Shown: positions 38,852-50,155, counted from the stretch's first letter. The stretch is 64,000 nucleotides of DNA from Bacteroidota bacterium (GCA_002862745.1 PKDX01000026.1:1-64000), one strand, 5' to 3'. Numbers and translations are program-made. The notes: generated from the letters alone by a model not told the origin.

Positions 38852-39238
38852 TTACTTCTTTTTTGCGTCAAACCATAGCTTTTCGAGGGCTTTGTCCCCG
38901 GTCATGTAGTCTATGGTCAGTTCCTCTCCCATAGAAATAAAGGATTGACTAATCACACGCATGGCTTGTTTATCCTCTAAGCGCTCCCAATAGCAATTGG
39001 CAGGCGAGGCGTGGTTGTATATAGAGAGGTATCCTAGGCCAACAGCAATTTGGCTTTCAGACCACTCAAAGTAGTAGTCGTAGAGTTTGCTGGATTGAAG
39101 AATACCGCGTTCACTGGAAGGAAGGATGATAAGCGGTGAAAACTCGATTAACGTTCCTTCTTCTATATCTTCTGTGGCAAAGACACCTCTTCCATGAATG
39201 GGTGATTGGGCGATCTCTAAAAAAGGAAGAATTACCAT
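38852..39238 (-). CDS. SET-domain protein
   Basis: PIHGRGVFATEDIEEGTLIEFSP, YLSIYNHASPANC, MRVISQSFISMGEELTIDY. Confidence 0.85.
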   Translation of the reverse strand: MVILPFLEIAQSPIHGRGVFATEDIEEGTLIEFSPLIILPSSERGILQSSKLYDYYFEWSESQIAVGLGYLSIYNHASPANCYWERLEDKQAMRVISQSFISMGEELTIDYMTGDKALEKLWFDAKKK

Positions 39239-39242
39239 GGGA

Positions 39243-40523
39243 TTACTTGGCCATTAATGCCTCAATTTCTTCAATTTCTCGTGGAATATCCGCCATTAAG
39301 TCATTGGGTTTATCCATAGTAACTACGATATCATTTTCGATGCGAATTCCAATTCCTTCCTCTCGGACATAAATTCCTGGCTCGACAGTCAGTACCATGC
39401 CGGGTTTGAGCTCGGCAAAGCGACTTCCTACATCATGGGTGTCCAGTCCCAGGTAGTGGCCAATGCCATGGGGAAAGTATTGATGGCTTTCTTTTAAGGC
39501 TTCTTTGTCATCACTTGCCTTAACTAATCCCACTTGACGAAGAGTATGCATCATAATGCGTTTTGACTCGAGTTGATAAGCCTGCAGTGTGATCCCCGGT
39601 CGGGCGATATCGATACATTCTATTTGAACCTGAAGACAGGCATTATAGAGTTCTTTTTGACGCGCACTAAACGTACCATTGACCGGAATGGTCCTTGACA
39701 GATCAGCAGAGTAATAGGCATAATCTGCCCCGAAATCCATCAGGAGTAAGTCTCCGTCCTTTAATTTTTCATGATTTGTTATATAATGTAGAACACAGGC
39801 ATTTTCCCCCCCAGCAATAATAGGCTGATAAGCATGTCCTCCACATCCATTTCGAATAAAAGTTTCGGTAATGGCTGCCTCTACCTCATATTCATAGATG
39901 CCCTCTTTGACCATATCCAGGGTTCTCATAAAGCCTTCTTTAGTAATGGCACAAGCTTTGGACAGCGTATCGATTTCAACAGAATGCTTAATGCAACGTA
40001 AGGCATCAAAAATTGCAGCAAGTCGAACAATGCCGTGCAGAGGATACCTCATTTTCCAGGAGGCGGCTTCTTTCTTACCCAAGATCAATTCGGTCGCATC
40101 ACTTCGATCATGTTCATTAATGACAAGAGCTAAATTTTCTGCGTGAGAGGATAATTGATGGACAACTGAATCCAAATCCTCTATAAAATGTACGTTTTGA
40201 ATCCCTGTCGCTGCACGAGCACCTTCTTTTGAGAGGCGTTCCCCTTCCCAAAGGGCTTTCAATGGAGTTCGTTTTTCAATAAACAGCATTTCCTTCCACT
40301 CTTCGCGTGGGGCATCGGGAAACATGACTACAGCGGTATGCGCCTGTTGAATTCCCGTTAGCCAAAGTATATAACTGCTTGGCTCATAGGGCAAGTGCGC
40401 ATCCGCATTGGCAGGGAATACTGGGTTGGATTGGATGATCGCAACACTCTTGGCAGGAAGTGCCGTGGCAAGCCGTTGTCGGTTGTCTACATATAATGTC
40501 GAGGATAGGGCCTTATATCTCAT
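39243..40523 (-). CDS. Aminopeptidase P family protein (Xaa-Pro aminopeptidase)
   Basis: GDLLLMDFGADYAYYSADLSRTIPVNG, HGIGHYLGLDTHDVG, LTVEPGIYV, IENDIVVT. Confidence 0.92.
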   Translation of the reverse strand: MRYKALSSTLYVDNRQRLATALPAKSVAIIQSNPVFPANADAHLPYEPSSYILWLTGIQQAHTAVVMFPDAPREEWKEMLFIEKRTPLKALWEGERLSKEGARAATGIQNVHFIEDLDSVVHQLSSHAENLALVINEHDRSDATELILGKKEAASWKMRYPLHGIVRLAAIFDALRCIKHSVEIDTLSKACAITKEGFMRTLDMVKEGIYEYEVEAAITETFIRNGCGGHAYQPIIAGGENACVLHYITNHEKLKDGDLLLMDFGADYAYYSADLSRTIPVNGTFSARQKELYNACLQVQIECIDIARPGITLQAYQLESKRIMMHTLRQVGLVKASDDKEALKESHQYFPHGIGHYLGLDTHDVGSRFAELKPGMVLTVEPGIYVREEGIGIRIENDIVVTMDKPNDLMADIPREIEEIEALMAK

Positions 40524-40575
40524 GCTTTAAAGGTATGTATTTCGGTCTTTTATTTGATAAAATGGGGTAATCTTC

Positions 40576-40660
40576 GCAGACCCCTTTAGGGGCTGCAAAA
40601 ATCTTTGCAAAAATCTTTTAGACAACATGCCTATTACTTGGTTAGTTTTTGCTACATTTG
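40576..40660 (+). promoter_or_regulatory. Putative leader/promoter region of the rpsL superoperon
   Basis: Hairpin GCAGACCCCTTTAGGGGCTGC (40576-40596), exact tandem TGCAAAAATCTT x2 (40594-40617), -7-like TACATTTG (40653-40660). Confidence 0.55.
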
Positions 40661-40687
40661 CAGTCCGAAAATTTTAGCACGCGAAGT

Positions 40688-41062
40688 ATGCCTACTATTC
40701 AACAACTCGTCCGAAAGGGACGAAAAGTCATCAAAGGAAAGAGCAAATCAATGGCTCTAGATAGCTGTCCTCAGCGACGCGGAGTATGTACGAGAGTATA
40801 TACAACAACACCTAAGAAGCCAAACTCTGCGCTTCGAAAGGTTGCCAAAGTGCGTCTCACAAACAGCAAAGAAGTAATTGCTTATATCCCAGGTGAAGGT
40901 CACAATTTACAGGAACACTCTATTGTATTAATCAGAGGTGGAAGGGTAAAGGATCTTCCAGGTGTTCGATATCACATCGTTCGTGGTGCATTGGATACTG
41001 CTGGAGTTGATGGCCGTTTACAATCACGATCTAAGTATGGTGCTAAGCGCCCAAAGAAATAA
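40688..41062 (+). CDS. rpsL: 30S ribosomal protein S12
   Basis: [13 protein letters not shown]...[31 protein letters not shown]; start corrected from 40649. Confidence 0.98.
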   Translation: MPTIQQLVRKGRKVIKGKSKSMALDSCPQRRGVCTRVYTTTPKKPNSALRKVAKVRLTNSKEVIAYIPGEGHNLQEHSIVLIRGGRVKDLPGVRYHIVRGALDTAGVDGRLQSRSKYGAKRPKK

Positions 41063-41092
41063 ATCATTCATCCTAACGAAGAATAAAGAATA

Positions 41093-41560
41093 ATGAGAAA
41101 GCAGAAGCCTAGAAAACGCTACTACGAACCGGACCCAAGATTTGGAGACGAATTGGTATCAATCTTCGTCAACAACCTAATGCTTGACGGAAAGCGCAGC
41201 GTCGCTCAGAAAATCTTTTATGGTGCAATGGACATCATTGAAGAAAAGTCTGGTGAAAGTGGTCATGAAGCATGGAAGAAAGCGTTGGCAAACATTCAAC
41301 CAAGCGTTGAAGTACGTTCTCGCCGGGTAGGAGGGGCTACCTTCCAAATTCCAACGGAAGTTCGTCCTGATCGTCGACGCAGTGTCGGAATGAAATGGCT
41401 TATCCGTTATGCGCGTCTTCGCAACGGAAAAAGTATGGCTGAAAAACTTGCTGCAGAAATCATGGCAGCGGCAAACGGCGAAGGTGCTGCAGTGAAGAAA
41501 AAAGAGGATACGCACCGCATGGCGGAAGCGAACAAAGCATTCTCTCACTTTAAGTTCTAA
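41093..41560 (+). CDS. rpsG: 30S ribosomal protein S7
   Basis: [22 protein letters not shown]...[16 protein letters not shown]. Confidence 0.98.
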   Translation: MRKQKPRKRYYEPDPRFGDELVSIFVNNLMLDGKRSVAQKIFYGAMDIIEEKSGESGHEAWKKALANIQPSVEVRSRRVGGATFQIPTEVRPDRRRSVGMKWLIRYARLRNGKSMAEKLAAEIMAAANGEGAAVKKKEDTHRMAEANKAFSHFKF

Positions 41561-41590
41561 AAATAACTCACAACGAATAGATAAGAAACC

Positions 41591-43687
41591 ATGGCTAAGG
41601 ATCTTAATTATCAAAGGAATATTGGAATCGCTGCCCACATTGATGCGGGTAAGACGACGACCACAGAACGTATTCTCTTCTACACGGGTATTTCTCATAA
41701 GATCGGGGAGGTTCACGACGGTGCTGCCACAATGGACTGGATGGAGCAGGAGCAGGAGCGTGGTATTACTATTACCTCTGCTGCGACAAACTGTGATTGG
41801 GTTTACCGCGATGATAAGTACAACGTAAACATTATTGATACTCCGGGTCACGTGGACTTTACCGTTGAGGTAAATCGTTCTCTTCGTGTTCTTGATGGTC
41901 TAGTGTTCTTGTTCTCTGCCGTAGATGGTGTTGAGCCACAGTCAGAAACCAACTGGCGTCTTGCAGATAACTACCGCGTTCCACGTATTGGTTTCGTAAA
42001 TAAGATGGACCGACAAGGTGCAGACTTCCTAGAAGTTTGTCGTCAGGTACGTGAAATGTTAGGATCTAATCCAATTCCGCTTCAGTTACCCATCGGTGCA
42101 GAGGATGATTTCAAAGGAGTTGTTGACCTTATCTCAAACAAAGCAATTGTTTGGAATACAGATGACTTCGGAATGACTTATGAAGAAATCGAAATGCCAG
42201 CAGACATGGTTGACCAAGTTGCTGAGTATCGCCAAATTCTTGTCGAGGCAGTTGCTGAGTATGATGAGGCGTTAATGGAGAAATTCTTCGAGGATGAGAA
42301 CTCTATCACTGAGGATGAAATGATCGAGGCGCTTAGAAAAGCAACTATCGACATGAGCATCATCCCAATGATGTGCGGTTCTGCTTTCAAAAACAAAGGA
42401 GTTCAAGCGGTGTTGGATGCAGTTATCCGATTTATGCCTTCTCCACTTGATGTTCCTCCAGTAGAGGGAACAAACCCAGATACTGACGAAGTAGTGCAGC
42501 GTAAGGCAGAGACAAGTGAGCCATTCGCAGCGCTTGCCTTTAAGATCGCTACTGACCCTTATGTAGGTCGTCTATGCTTTATGCGTGTTTACTCAGGCCA
42601 GCTTGACGCAGGTTCTTATGTAAAGAATACGCGCTCAGGTAAAAAGGAACGTATCTCACGGCTTTTCCAGATGCACTCCAACAAGCAGAACTCTATTGAG
42701 TCGCTAGGTGCTGGAGATATCGGAGCCGGTGTTGGATTTAAAGATATTCGTACAGGGGATACACTATGTGCTGAAAACGCGCCGATCGTATTAGAGTCAA
42801 TGGACTTCCCAGATCCAGTTATCGGACTAGCCATCGAGCCTAAGACACAGAAGGACGTTGACAAGTTAGGGATGGCACTTGCTAAGCTCGCTGAGGAGGA
42901 TCCTACGTTCCAAGTTGCTTACAACGAGGAAACAGGACAAACTGTAATTAGCGGAATGGGTGAGCTTCACCTTGAGATTATTGTTGATCGTCTAAAGCGT
43001 GAGTTTAAAGTAGAGTGTAATCAAGGTGCTCCTCAAGTAAACTACAAAGAGGCACTTACTACATCTATCGAACACCGCGAAACGTATAAGAAGCAGTCCG
43101 GTGGTCGAGGTAAGTTCGCGGATATCCAATTCGAAATCGGGCCAATTGAGCAGACAGAAGATGCGAAAGAAGGCTTGACCTTCGAAAACGCCATCTTCGG
43201 GGGAGCTATTCCAAGAGAATTTATTCCATCGGTTGAGAAAGGATTCAAGGATGCTATGAATAATGGGCCACTTGCCGGATTCGGGATTGATAGTATGCGT
43301 GTTCGTCTCTTTGACGGTTCTTTCCACGCGGTTGACTCCGATCAATTATCCTTCGAATTAGCGGCTAAAATGGGATTCCGTGAAGCAGCTAAAAAAGCAA
43401 AACCAGTTCTTCTTGAGCCGATTATGAAGCTGGAAGTACTCACACCTGATGAATATACAGGTGATATCGTAGGTGACCTTAACCGTCGTCGAGGCCTTAT
43501 GCAAGGAATGGATGCCAAAGGTTCTGGTCAGGTGATTAAGGCTAAGGTGCCTTTATCGGAGATGTTTGGTTACGTAACCGATTTACGTACGATCTCTTCA
43601 GGACGAGCAACTTCTTCTATGGAGTTTGACTCATTCCAACCCGCTCCAGAAGGTGTAGCTAAAAAAGTAATTGAAGAACGCAGTTAA
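41591..43687 (+). CDS. fusA: Elongation factor G
   Basis: [37 protein letters not shown]. Confidence 0.98.
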   Translation: MAKDLNYQRNIGIAAHIDAGKTTTTERILFYTGISHKIGEVHDGAATMDWMEQEQERGITITSAATNCDWVYRDDKYNVNIIDTPGHVDFTVEVNRSLRVLDGLVFLFSAVDGVEPQSETNWRLADNYRVPRIGFVNKMDRQGADFLEVCRQVREMLGSNPIPLQLPIGAEDDFKGVVDLISNKAIVWNTDDFGMTYEEIEMPADMVDQVAEYRQILVEAVAEYDEALMEKFFEDENSITEDEMIEALRKATIDMSIIPMMCGSAFKNKGVQAVLDAVIRFMPSPLDVPPVEGTNPDTDEVVQRKAETSEPFAALAFKIATDPYVGRLCFMRVYSGQLDAGSYVKNTRSGKKERISRLFQMHSNKQNSIESLGAGDIGAGVGFKDIRTGDTLCAENAPIVLESMDFPDPVIGLAIEPKTQKDVDKLGMALAKLAEEDPTFQVAYNEETGQTVISGMGELHLEIIVDRLKREFKVECNQGAPQVNYKEALTTSIEHRETYKKQSGGRGKFADIQFEIGPIEQTEDAKEGLTFENAIFGGAIPREFIPSVEKGFKDAMNNGPLAGFGIDSMRVRLFDGSFHAVDSDQLSFELAAKMGFREAAKKAKPVLLEPIMKLEVLTPDEYTGDIVGDLNRRRGLMQGMDAKGSGQVIKAKVPLSEMFGYVTDLRTISSGRATSSMEFDSFQPAPEGVAKKVIEERS

Positions 43688-43706
43688 GCAGTAAAAAGGT
43701 CCAATA

Positions 43707-44012
43707 ATGACACAACGAATTCGCATAAAACTTAAATCATACGACTACAATCTCGTAGACAAGTCTTCCGAGAAAATCGTAAAGACAGTTCGTAGCACAG
43801 GAGCTGTAGTGAGTGGTCCAATCCCTCTCCCTACGAAGCGTAAGGTATTTACCGTATTGCGTTCACCCCACGTGAATGGTAAGTCTAAAGAGCAATTTCA
43901 GCTTGACACCTACAAGCGTTTATTAGATATTTATTCGTCAACATCCAAAACAATCGATGCGCTGATGAAACTTGAACTTCCAAGTGGCGTCGATGTGGAG
44001 ATTAAAGTATAA
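43707..44012 (+). CDS. rpsJ: 30S ribosomal protein S10
   Basis: [22 protein letters not shown]...[21 protein letters not shown]. Confidence 0.98.
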   Translation: MTQRIRIKLKSYDYNLVDKSSEKIVKTVRSTGAVVSGPIPLPTKRKVFTVLRSPHVNGKSKEQFQLDTYKRLLDIYSSTSKTIDALMKLELPSGVDVEIKV

Positions 44013-44017
44013 CCCTC

Positions 44018-44635
44018 ATGAAAGCTATTTTAGGAACAAAGGTTGGTATGACCAACTTTACCGATGCCGATGGTAATCGCATACCCTGCACGGTAATTAG
44101 CGCTGGTCCTTGCAGCGTAACTCAAGTGAAGACCGAAGAAACGGATGGCTACAATGCTGTTCAAATCGGTTACGAAGACAAAAAAGAAAAACAAACGACA
44201 CGTGCCATGCAAGGGCACTTCGATAAGGCGGGTGTTTCCCCGAAACGTCACCTTGTTGAGTTACGTGACTTCGACTTCGAAAAGAACCCAGGCGACGAGC
44301 TTACGGTAGACCTTTTCGAGGAAGGGGATAAAGTAAATGTCGTGGGTACTTCAAAAGGTAAAGGTTTCCAGGGTGTTGTTAAGCGTCACGGCTTTAGTGG
44401 GGTAGGTGGCCGTACACACGGTCAGCATAACCGCGAGCGTGCACCGGGATCTATCGGTATGGCGTCGACTCCTTCTCGTGTCCTTAAAGGAATGCGAATG
44501 GGTGGTCGTACAGGAAACGAGCGCGTTACGGTGAAAAACCTAAAGGTGTTACGTATCCTTTCTGAAGATAACCTCATGGTAGTATCAGGCAATGTTCCTG
44601 GTCACAAAGGATCTACTGTATTAATCAAGGCATAA
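44018..44635 (+). CDS. rplC: 50S ribosomal protein L3
   Basis: [13 protein letters not shown]...[30 protein letters not shown]. Confidence 0.97.
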   Translation: MKAILGTKVGMTNFTDADGNRIPCTVISAGPCSVTQVKTEETDGYNAVQIGYEDKKEKQTTRAMQGHFDKAGVSPKRHLVELRDFDFEKNPGDELTVDLFEEGDKVNVVGTSKGKGFQGVVKRHGFSGVGGRTHGQHNRERAPGSIGMASTPSRVLKGMRMGGRTGNERVTVKNLKVLRILSEDNLMVVSGNVPGHKGSTVLIKA

Positions 44636-44639
44636 GGCA

Positions 44640-45257
44640 ATGAAAATTGAAGTAAAAAATATTCAAGGCGAAAACGCTGGACGTAAAGTCGAATTACCAT
44701 CAGACATCTTCGGTGTTGAGGTAAACGATCACGTACTCTATTTAGAGGTTAAGCGCCACTTAGCGGAATTGCGTCAAGGAACGCACAAGGTAAAAGAGCG
44801 TGGTGAGATAAAAGGCTCTACCAAGAAGATTCGCAAGCAGAAGGGTAGCGGAGGCGCCCGTTTTGGTAATATCAAAAACCCACTCTTTAGAGGTGGAGGT
44901 ACGGTATTTGGTCCTCGTCCACGCAAGTACGGATTTAAACTGAACCGAAAGGTTATGGAGTTGGCCTTAAAATCTGCGTACAGCCAGAAAGCTCAAGAAA
45001 AGGCGGTAGTTGTTATTGAGGATATTGCAATGGATGCTGCCAAGACGCAAGAGTTCGCGGCCATCCTTGAGCGACTAGGTTGCGGAGCAAAAGCGCTCTA
45101 TGTCAGCCCAGAGGTACACGAAAATGTAGCACTTTCTTCTCGCAACCTACCTAAGGCATCTACGATGTCTCTGCGAGATGTTACGACCTACGATGTTATG
45201 AATTGCCAAACACTTGTATTGAGTGAATCGGCTATCAAAGAAATGGTAAACAACTAG
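44640..45257 (+). CDS. rplD: 50S ribosomal protein L4
   Basis: GTHKVKERGEIKGSTKKIRKQKGSGGARFGNIKNPLFRGGGTVFGPRPRKY. Confidence 0.97.
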   Translation: MKIEVKNIQGENAGRKVELPSDIFGVEVNDHVLYLEVKRHLAELRQGTHKVKERGEIKGSTKKIRKQKGSGGARFGNIKNPLFRGGGTVFGPRPRKYGFKLNRKVMELALKSAYSQKAQEKAVVVIEDIAMDAAKTQEFAAILERLGCGAKALYVSPEVHENVALSSRNLPKASTMSLRDVTTYDVMNCQTLVLSESAIKEMVNN

Positions 45258-45259
45258 TC

Positions 45260-45562
45260 ATGCGTATTCTAGAAGATATCTTAATCAAGCCCATTGTAAC
45301 GGAGAAGAGCACGGCTCTTGGTGAGAACCTTAACCGCTACTCTTTTATCGTCCGTAAGGATGCGAACAAAATCCAAATCAAGGAGGCTGTAGAAAAAATG
45401 TATGAGGTAAGTGTAACCGAAGTGCGAACGATGGTTATGCCTGGAAAAAATAAAATTCGATACACAGCGAAAGGATTGAGTAAGGGGCGCAAGCCTTCTT
45501 TCAAAAAGGCTATTGTATCGATTGCTGAGGGAGAGGAAATCGATTTCTACAGCAACATTTAA
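45260..45562 (+). CDS. rplW: 50S ribosomal protein L23
   Basis: ILIKPIVTEKSTAL...YSFIVRKDANKIQIKEAVEKMYEV. Confidence 0.96.
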   Translation: MRILEDILIKPIVTEKSTALGENLNRYSFIVRKDANKIQIKEAVEKMYEVSVTEVRTMVMPGKNKIRYTAKGLSKGRKPSFKKAIVSIAEGEEIDFYSNI

Positions 45563-45586
45563 GTAAATCACTAAGCATTAGAAGCT

Positions 45587-46411
45587 ATGGGAATGAAAAA
45601 ATTCAAACCAGTTACACCAAGTGAACGTTTCCATTTAGGAAGTGACTTCGCTGAGTTAACAACGGACAAGCCGGAGAAATCTTTGTTGGCTCCTCTCAAA
45701 AAGAGTGGTGGGCGAAACAGCAAGGGTCGCATGACAATGCGTTACCGCGGAGGAGGTCACAAGCGCCGTTATCGAATCATTGATTTCAAGCGTGATCGTT
45801 TCCATTCTCCTGCGGAAGTGCTCACTATTGAGTATGATCCAAACCGTTCTGCGCGAATCGCCTTAGTTCAGTATCCAGATAGCGAAAAGCGATACATCAT
45901 CGCTCCAGCTGGGTTAAAGGTTGGTCAAAAGATTGAATCCGGTAAAGGAGTCAGTCCTGAAGTGGGTAATGCCCTATACCTTGATGAGATTCCATTAGGT
46001 ACGGTAATTCACAACATTGAACTGCAGCCAGGAAAAGGTGCTGAGTTAGCAAGAAGTGCTGGTTCTTACGCACAGCTTAGTGCTCGAGAAGGTAAGTACG
46101 CTATCGTAAAGCTTCCTTCTGGTGAGACTCGTCTCATTCTAAAAACGTGCCTAGCAACCATCGGTTCGGTCTCTAATGCTGACCACCAGTTAAAGGTATT
46201 AGGTAAGGCAGGGCGTAAGCGTTGGTTAGGGCGTCGTCCAAGAACACGTGGTGTAGCGATGAACCCTGTAGATCACCCAATGGGTGGTGGTGAAGGCCGT
46301 CAGTCAGGAGGTCATCCAAGATCTCGTACAGGTCTTTATGCCAAAGGAAAGAAAACACGGAATCCAAATAAGGCTTCCAACCGATTTATTATTAGTAAAC
46401 GTAAGAAGTAA
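45587..46411 (+). CDS. rplB: 50S ribosomal protein L2
   Basis: [13 protein letters not shown]...[15 protein letters not shown]...[18 protein letters not shown]. Confidence 0.98.
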   Translation: MGMKKFKPVTPSERFHLGSDFAELTTDKPEKSLLAPLKKSGGRNSKGRMTMRYRGGGHKRRYRIIDFKRDRFHSPAEVLTIEYDPNRSARIALVQYPDSEKRYIIAPAGLKVGQKIESGKGVSPEVGNALYLDEIPLGTVIHNIELQPGKGAELARSAGSYAQLSAREGKYAIVKLPSGETRLILKTCLATIGSVSNADHQLKVLGKAGRKRWLGRRPRTRGVAMNPVDHPMGGGEGRQSGGHPRSRTGLYAKGKKTRNPNKASNRFIISKRKK

Positions 46412-46416
46412 TTCTC

Positions 46417-46686
46417 ATGCCAAGATCAGTCAAAAAAGGGCCGTATGTGGCGCATAAATTGTTAAAGAAAGTCGATGCTATGAACGACTCAGGCAAGAAG
46501 TCTGTGATTAAAACATGGTCTCGAGGTTCATTAATTCTACCGGATATGGTAGGGCATACAATCGCCGTGCACAATGGAAATAAGTTCATTCCTGTTTTCG
46601 TAACAGAAAACATGGTGGGCCATAAACTAGGTGAGTTTGCTCCTACGCGAACATTTAAAGGTCACTCTTCGAAAAAGCTTAATTAA
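46417..46686 (+). CDS. rpsS: 30S ribosomal protein S19
   Basis: [18 protein letters not shown]...[48 protein letters not shown]. Confidence 0.98.
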   Translation: MPRSVKKGPYVAHKLLKKVDAMNDSGKKSVIKTWSRGSLILPDMVGHTIAVHNGNKFIPVFVTENMVGHKLGEFAPTRTFKGHSSKKLN

Positions 46687-46691
46687 GAATT

Positions 46692-47141
46692 ATGGGTAAG
46701 CGTAAAAGAGAAATGGCAGCAGCCATCAAAGAATCTCGCAAATCAGTCTTTGTTGCTAAAGGAAGTTATCCGTCGTCTCCACGCAAAATGCGTTTAGTAG
46801 TGGATCTCATCCGAGGTAAAAGTGTAGAAGAAGCATTATATATTCTCAAGTTCTCTAAGCAAGAAGCTAGTGAGAAGTTAGAAAAGCTTATCCTATCTGC
46901 AATTAACAATTTCGAGCAAAAGACAGGAGAGCGTCCAGAGGAGTATGGTCTTTTTATCAAAGAGATTATGTGCGGCGGTGGTCGCATGCTAAAGCGCTTT
47001 AGGCCAGCACCTCAAGGAAGAGCTCACCGTATTAGAAAACGCTCCAATCATGTAACCGTTGTTTTGGGTACAACCAAAGAGTTGCCAAATCAACAAGTGG
47101 AAGCAGTGGTTGAGGAATCAGAGACGGCAGAAACTGAATAG
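46692..47141 (+). CDS. rplV: 50S ribosomal protein L22
   Basis: YPSSPRKMRLVVDLIRGKSVEEALYIL...RFRPAPQGRAHRIRKRSNHVTVVL. Confidence 0.96.
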   Translation: MGKRKREMAAAIKESRKSVFVAKGSYPSSPRKMRLVVDLIRGKSVEEALYILKFSKQEASEKLEKLILSAINNFEQKTGERPEEYGLFIKEIMCGGGRMLKRFRPAPQGRAHRIRKRSNHVTVVLGTTKELPNQQVEAVVEESETAETE

Positions 47142-47196
47142 AAAGAAAACGTATTTAAACATTGAAAGACAGGTTAATAGAACGTAAATATTAAAT

Positions 47197-47227
47197 TTTG
47201 TTCGGAAGGCAAATCTCCGTAATTTCG
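47197..47227 (+). promoter_or_regulatory. Internal promoter candidate upstream of rpsC
   Basis: TTTG (47197-47200) - 19 bp - TAATTTCG (47220-47227), matching the Bacteroidota TTTG/TAnnTTTG layout in a 109-bp intergenic gap. Confidence 0.65.
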
Positions 47228-47250
47228 CCTTCCCTTAAAAAACAAGGAAT

Positions 47251-47964
47251 ATGGGTCAAAAAACAAATCCAATAGCGAATCGTCTCGGGGTCATCCGAGG
47301 ATGGGATTCTAATTGGTTCGCCGATAAGAAAACGTCAAGTGCAAAACTCGTCGAAGATGAGAAGATTCGCGAGTACTTACACGCACGTATTTCTAAAGGC
47401 GGAATTGCCCGTATTATCATCGAGCGCACACTCAAAAGAGTGACGGTAACCATCTCAACTTCTCGTCCTGGAATCATCATTGGTAAAGGGGGTTCTGAAG
47501 TAGATCGTCTGCGCGAAGAGCTTAAAAAGCTTACTAAAAAAGATGTTCAAATCAACATCATTGAAATCCGTCGTCCTGAACTTGATGCGAATATTGTAGC
47601 GGAAGGTATCGCGAAGCAGCTTGAAGCTCGTGTTAATTTCCGTCGCGCTTGTAAAATGGCTGTTGCCTCTACGATGCGTATGGGAGCTGAGGGAATCAAG
47701 GTCCGTGTTTCCGGTCGTTTGGGCGGTGCTGAAATGAGCCGTGTGGAAGAGTATAAAGATGGCCGAACGCCTTTACATACTTTCCGTGCAGATATTGATT
47801 ATTCACTTAAAGTGGCTCAAACAATCTACGGAAAGATTGGAGTCAAAGTGTGGATTTGTAAAGGAGAGGTTCTTGGTAAAAGAGACCTTACCCCAATACT
47901 TGATAAGAAACCTAAATCAAAGCGTGATCGCGGCAGCCGTCGACCACGTAGACAAAATCAGTAA
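47251..47964 (+). CDS. rpsC: 30S ribosomal protein S3
   Basis: [26 protein letters not shown]...[16 protein letters not shown]. Confidence 0.98.
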   Translation: MGQKTNPIANRLGVIRGWDSNWFADKKTSSAKLVEDEKIREYLHARISKGGIARIIIERTLKRVTVTISTSRPGIIIGKGGSEVDRLREELKKLTKKDVQINIIEIRRPELDANIVAEGIAKQLEARVNFRRACKMAVASTMRMGAEGIKVRVSGRLGGAEMSRVEEYKDGRTPLHTFRADIDYSLKVAQTIYGKIGVKVWICKGEVLGKRDLTPILDKKPKSKRDRGSRRPRRQNQ

Positions 47965-47966
47965 CG

Positions 47967-48389
47967 ATGTTATTACCTAAAAGAGTCAAATGGCGCAAGC
48001 AGCAGAAAGGGCGCATGAAGGGAAACGCAGGACGAGGACATACCGTTGATTTCGGTAGCTATGGTCTAAAGTCTTTGGATTCTCACTGGATCACCAATCG
48101 TCAGATTGAGTCAGCTCGTGTTGCCTTAACGCGTTACATGAAGAGGGAAGGAAAAGTATGGATACGAATCTTTCCAGACAAGCCCTACACTCGTAAGCCT
48201 TTAGAGGTACGTATGGGTAAGGGTAAAGGTGCTCCAGAAGGATGGGTGGCTGTTGTAAAACCAGGTCGTATCCTTTTCGAAGTGGATGGCGTCCCAGCAG
48301 ACGTAGCGCGTGAAGCTCTGAGACTTGCTGCACAGAAGCTTCCGGTGAGAACAAAAACAGTTACACGAATCGATCACGTAGAAAAATAA
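47967..48389 (+). CDS. rplP: 50S ribosomal protein L16
   Basis: [24 protein letters not shown]...[25 protein letters not shown]. Confidence 0.98.
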   Translation: MLLPKRVKWRKQQKGRMKGNAGRGHTVDFGSYGLKSLDSHWITNRQIESARVALTRYMKREGKVWIRIFPDKPYTRKPLEVRMGKGKGAPEGWVAVVKPGRILFEVDGVPADVAREALRLAAQKLPVRTKTVTRIDHVEK

Positions 48390-48393
48390 TATC

Positions 48394-48603
48394 ATGGCGG
48401 TACGAAAAGAAGATATAGCTGATTTATCCCCTGCTGAGCTTGTAGAGCGCATCCAAGAGGAGAAGCGTATGCTCCAGAAGCTGCGTTTCAACCATGAGGT
48501 GTCGTCGATCGACAATCCCATGAAAATCCGTGACAGCAGACGAGATATTGCTCGTTTAATGACGGAATACAATCGTAGAAAAAATGCAAATACTGAATCA
48601 TGA
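48394..48603 (+). CDS. rpmC: 50S ribosomal protein L29
   Basis: [52 protein letters not shown]. Confidence 0.95.
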   Translation: MAVRKEDIADLSPAELVERIQEEKRMLQKLRFNHEVSSIDNPMKIRDSRRDIARLMTEYNRRKNANTES

Positions 48604-48872
48604 GCAGTGAACAGACATTAACACGCAATCTTCGTAAGACGCGTATTGGAATTATCACCAGTGACAAAATGGAAAAGACCATTACAGTTGCTGTTGAGCG
48701 TCGCGTTAAGCACCCACTCTATGGGAAGTTTATGAAGAAGACAAAGAAGTATCATGCCCATGATGAAGAGAATACGGCCCGCATTGGGGATCGTGTGCGC
48801 ATTATGGAAACGCGTCCCTTGAGCAAAAGCAAGAGATGGCGCTTGGTAGAAGTTATAGAACGCGCGAAATAA
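48600..48872 (+). CDS. rpsQ: 30S ribosomal protein S17
   Basis: [45 protein letters not shown]; 4-bp overlap with rpmC. Confidence 0.97.
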   Translation: MSSEQTLTRNLRKTRIGIITSDKMEKTITVAVERRVKHPLYGKFMKKTKKYHAHDEENTARIGDRVRIMETRPLSKSKRWRLVEVIERAK

Positions 48873-48878
48873 AAGACA

Positions 48879-49247
48879 ATGTTACAGCAAGAGTCAAGAG
48901 CAAATGTCGCAGACAACAGTGGAGCTAAGGAAGTTCTCGTCATCAAGGTGTTAGGCGGGTCAAAGCGCCGCTACGCTTCTATTGGTGACCAAGTAGTTGT
49001 TACGGTTAAGAAGGCCATGCCTTCTGGTAACGCTAAAAAAGGAACGGTACATAAGGCGGTTGTCGTGCGCACTAAAAAAGCGATTAAAAGAAAAGATGGA
49101 TCTCATATCCGTTTTGATGAGAATGCTGTGGTGTTACTCAATCAAGGAGGAGACCTCAGAGGTACACGTATTTTCGGCCCTGTAGCTCGCGAGCTGCGTG
49201 AGTCGGATTTCATGCGTATTGTTTCACTTGCACCTGAGGTGCTTTAA
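48879..49247 (+). CDS. rplN: 50S ribosomal protein L14
   Basis: [37 protein letters not shown]. Confidence 0.98.
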   Translation: MLQQESRANVADNSGAKEVLVIKVLGGSKRRYASIGDQVVVTVKKAMPSGNAKKGTVHKAVVVRTKKAIKRKDGSHIRFDENAVVLLNQGGDLRGTRIFGPVARELRESDFMRIVSLAPEVL

Positions 49248-49256
49248 TCCTACGTC

Positions 49257-49589
49257 ATGGCAAGAGGAAGGTTCGAAAACAAAATGAAGATTAAAAAAGG
49301 TGACCAGGTAGTGGTTATCGCTGGAGTAAGTAAGGGAGCAAAAGGAGAAGTCCTTGAAGTATATCCTGATAAGTCTAAGGTGCTCGTCGATGAGGTAAAC
49401 ATGATCTCTAAGCACGAAAAACCGAATGCAAAGAATCCAGAAGGAGGTATAGTAAAAAAGCCAGCACCAATTCATGTTTCTAATGTTATGCTGATTGATC
49501 CGAGTTCGGGAGAACCAACACGGATTTCTCTTCAGCGTGACGAGAATGGTGTGAAGCGTATTGCTAAAAAATCAGGTCAAGAAATATAA
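49257..49589 (+). CDS. rplX: 50S ribosomal protein L24
   Basis: KIKKGDQVVVIAGVSKGAKGEVLEVYPDKSKVLVDEVNMISKHEKPNA. Confidence 0.96.
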   Translation: MARGRFENKMKIKKGDQVVVIAGVSKGAKGEVLEVYPDKSKVLVDEVNMISKHEKPNAKNPEGGIVKKPAPIHVSNVMLIDPSSGEPTRISLQRDENGVKRIAKKSGQEI

Positions 49590-49601
49590 AGTCAGGTTAT
49601 C

Positions 49602-50153
49602 ATGAGTACGCATACACCCAACTTACAGACAAAATATAAAGAAGAAGTAGCTCCTGCCTTAATGGAGACTTTCGGTTATTCTTCACCTATGGCGATTCCT
49701 CGTCTATTGAAGATTAACCTTAACCAAGGAGTTAATGGTGCTGTAACCGACAAGAAGTTGGTTCAGTCAGCGGTAGAAGAGATGTCTTTAATCGCTGGTC
49801 AACGCGCTGTGTCTACGATTGCAAAGAAGTCGGTCTCTAACTTCAAACTAAGAGAAGGGATGCCGATTGGTGCCAAGGTTACCTTGCGCCGCACCAACAT
49901 GTATGAATTCCTCGAGCGCTTAGTCTGTGTTGCCCTACCGCGAGTCCGTGACTTCCGTGGAGTAAGCGACAAGGGTTTTGATGGCCGTGGAAACTTCACT
50001 ATGGGAATCAAGGAGCAAATCATTTTCCCGGAGATAGTGGTCGATAAAATCTCCAACATCAATGGTATGGATGTAACATTTGTAACATCAGCCAAGACAG
50101 ATAAGGAGGCATATGAATTGTTAAAACTTATGGGAATTCCCTTTAAAAAATAA
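49602..50153 (+). CDS. rplE: 50S ribosomal protein L5
   Basis: [44 protein letters not shown]. Confidence 0.97.
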   Translation: MSTHTPNLQTKYKEEVAPALMETFGYSSPMAIPRLLKINLNQGVNGAVTDKKLVQSAVEEMSLIAGQRAVSTIAKKSVSNFKLREGMPIGAKVTLRRTNMYEFLERLVCVALPRVRDFRGVSDKGFDGRGNFTMGIKEQIIFPEIVVDKISNINGMDVTFVTSAKTDKEAYELLKLMGIPFKK

Positions 50154-50155
50154 TT

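Noticed and set aside
41177-41851. 224-aa minus-strand ORF antisense to rpsG/fusA
   Set aside because: Lies entirely opposite well-supported rpsG and fusA; no recognisable domain; best explained as codon-bias antisense ORF.
43688-43706. Missing tuf between fusA and rpsJ as an anomaly
   Set aside because: From general knowledge this arrangement is usual in Bacteroidota; likewise the absence of adk between secY and map.
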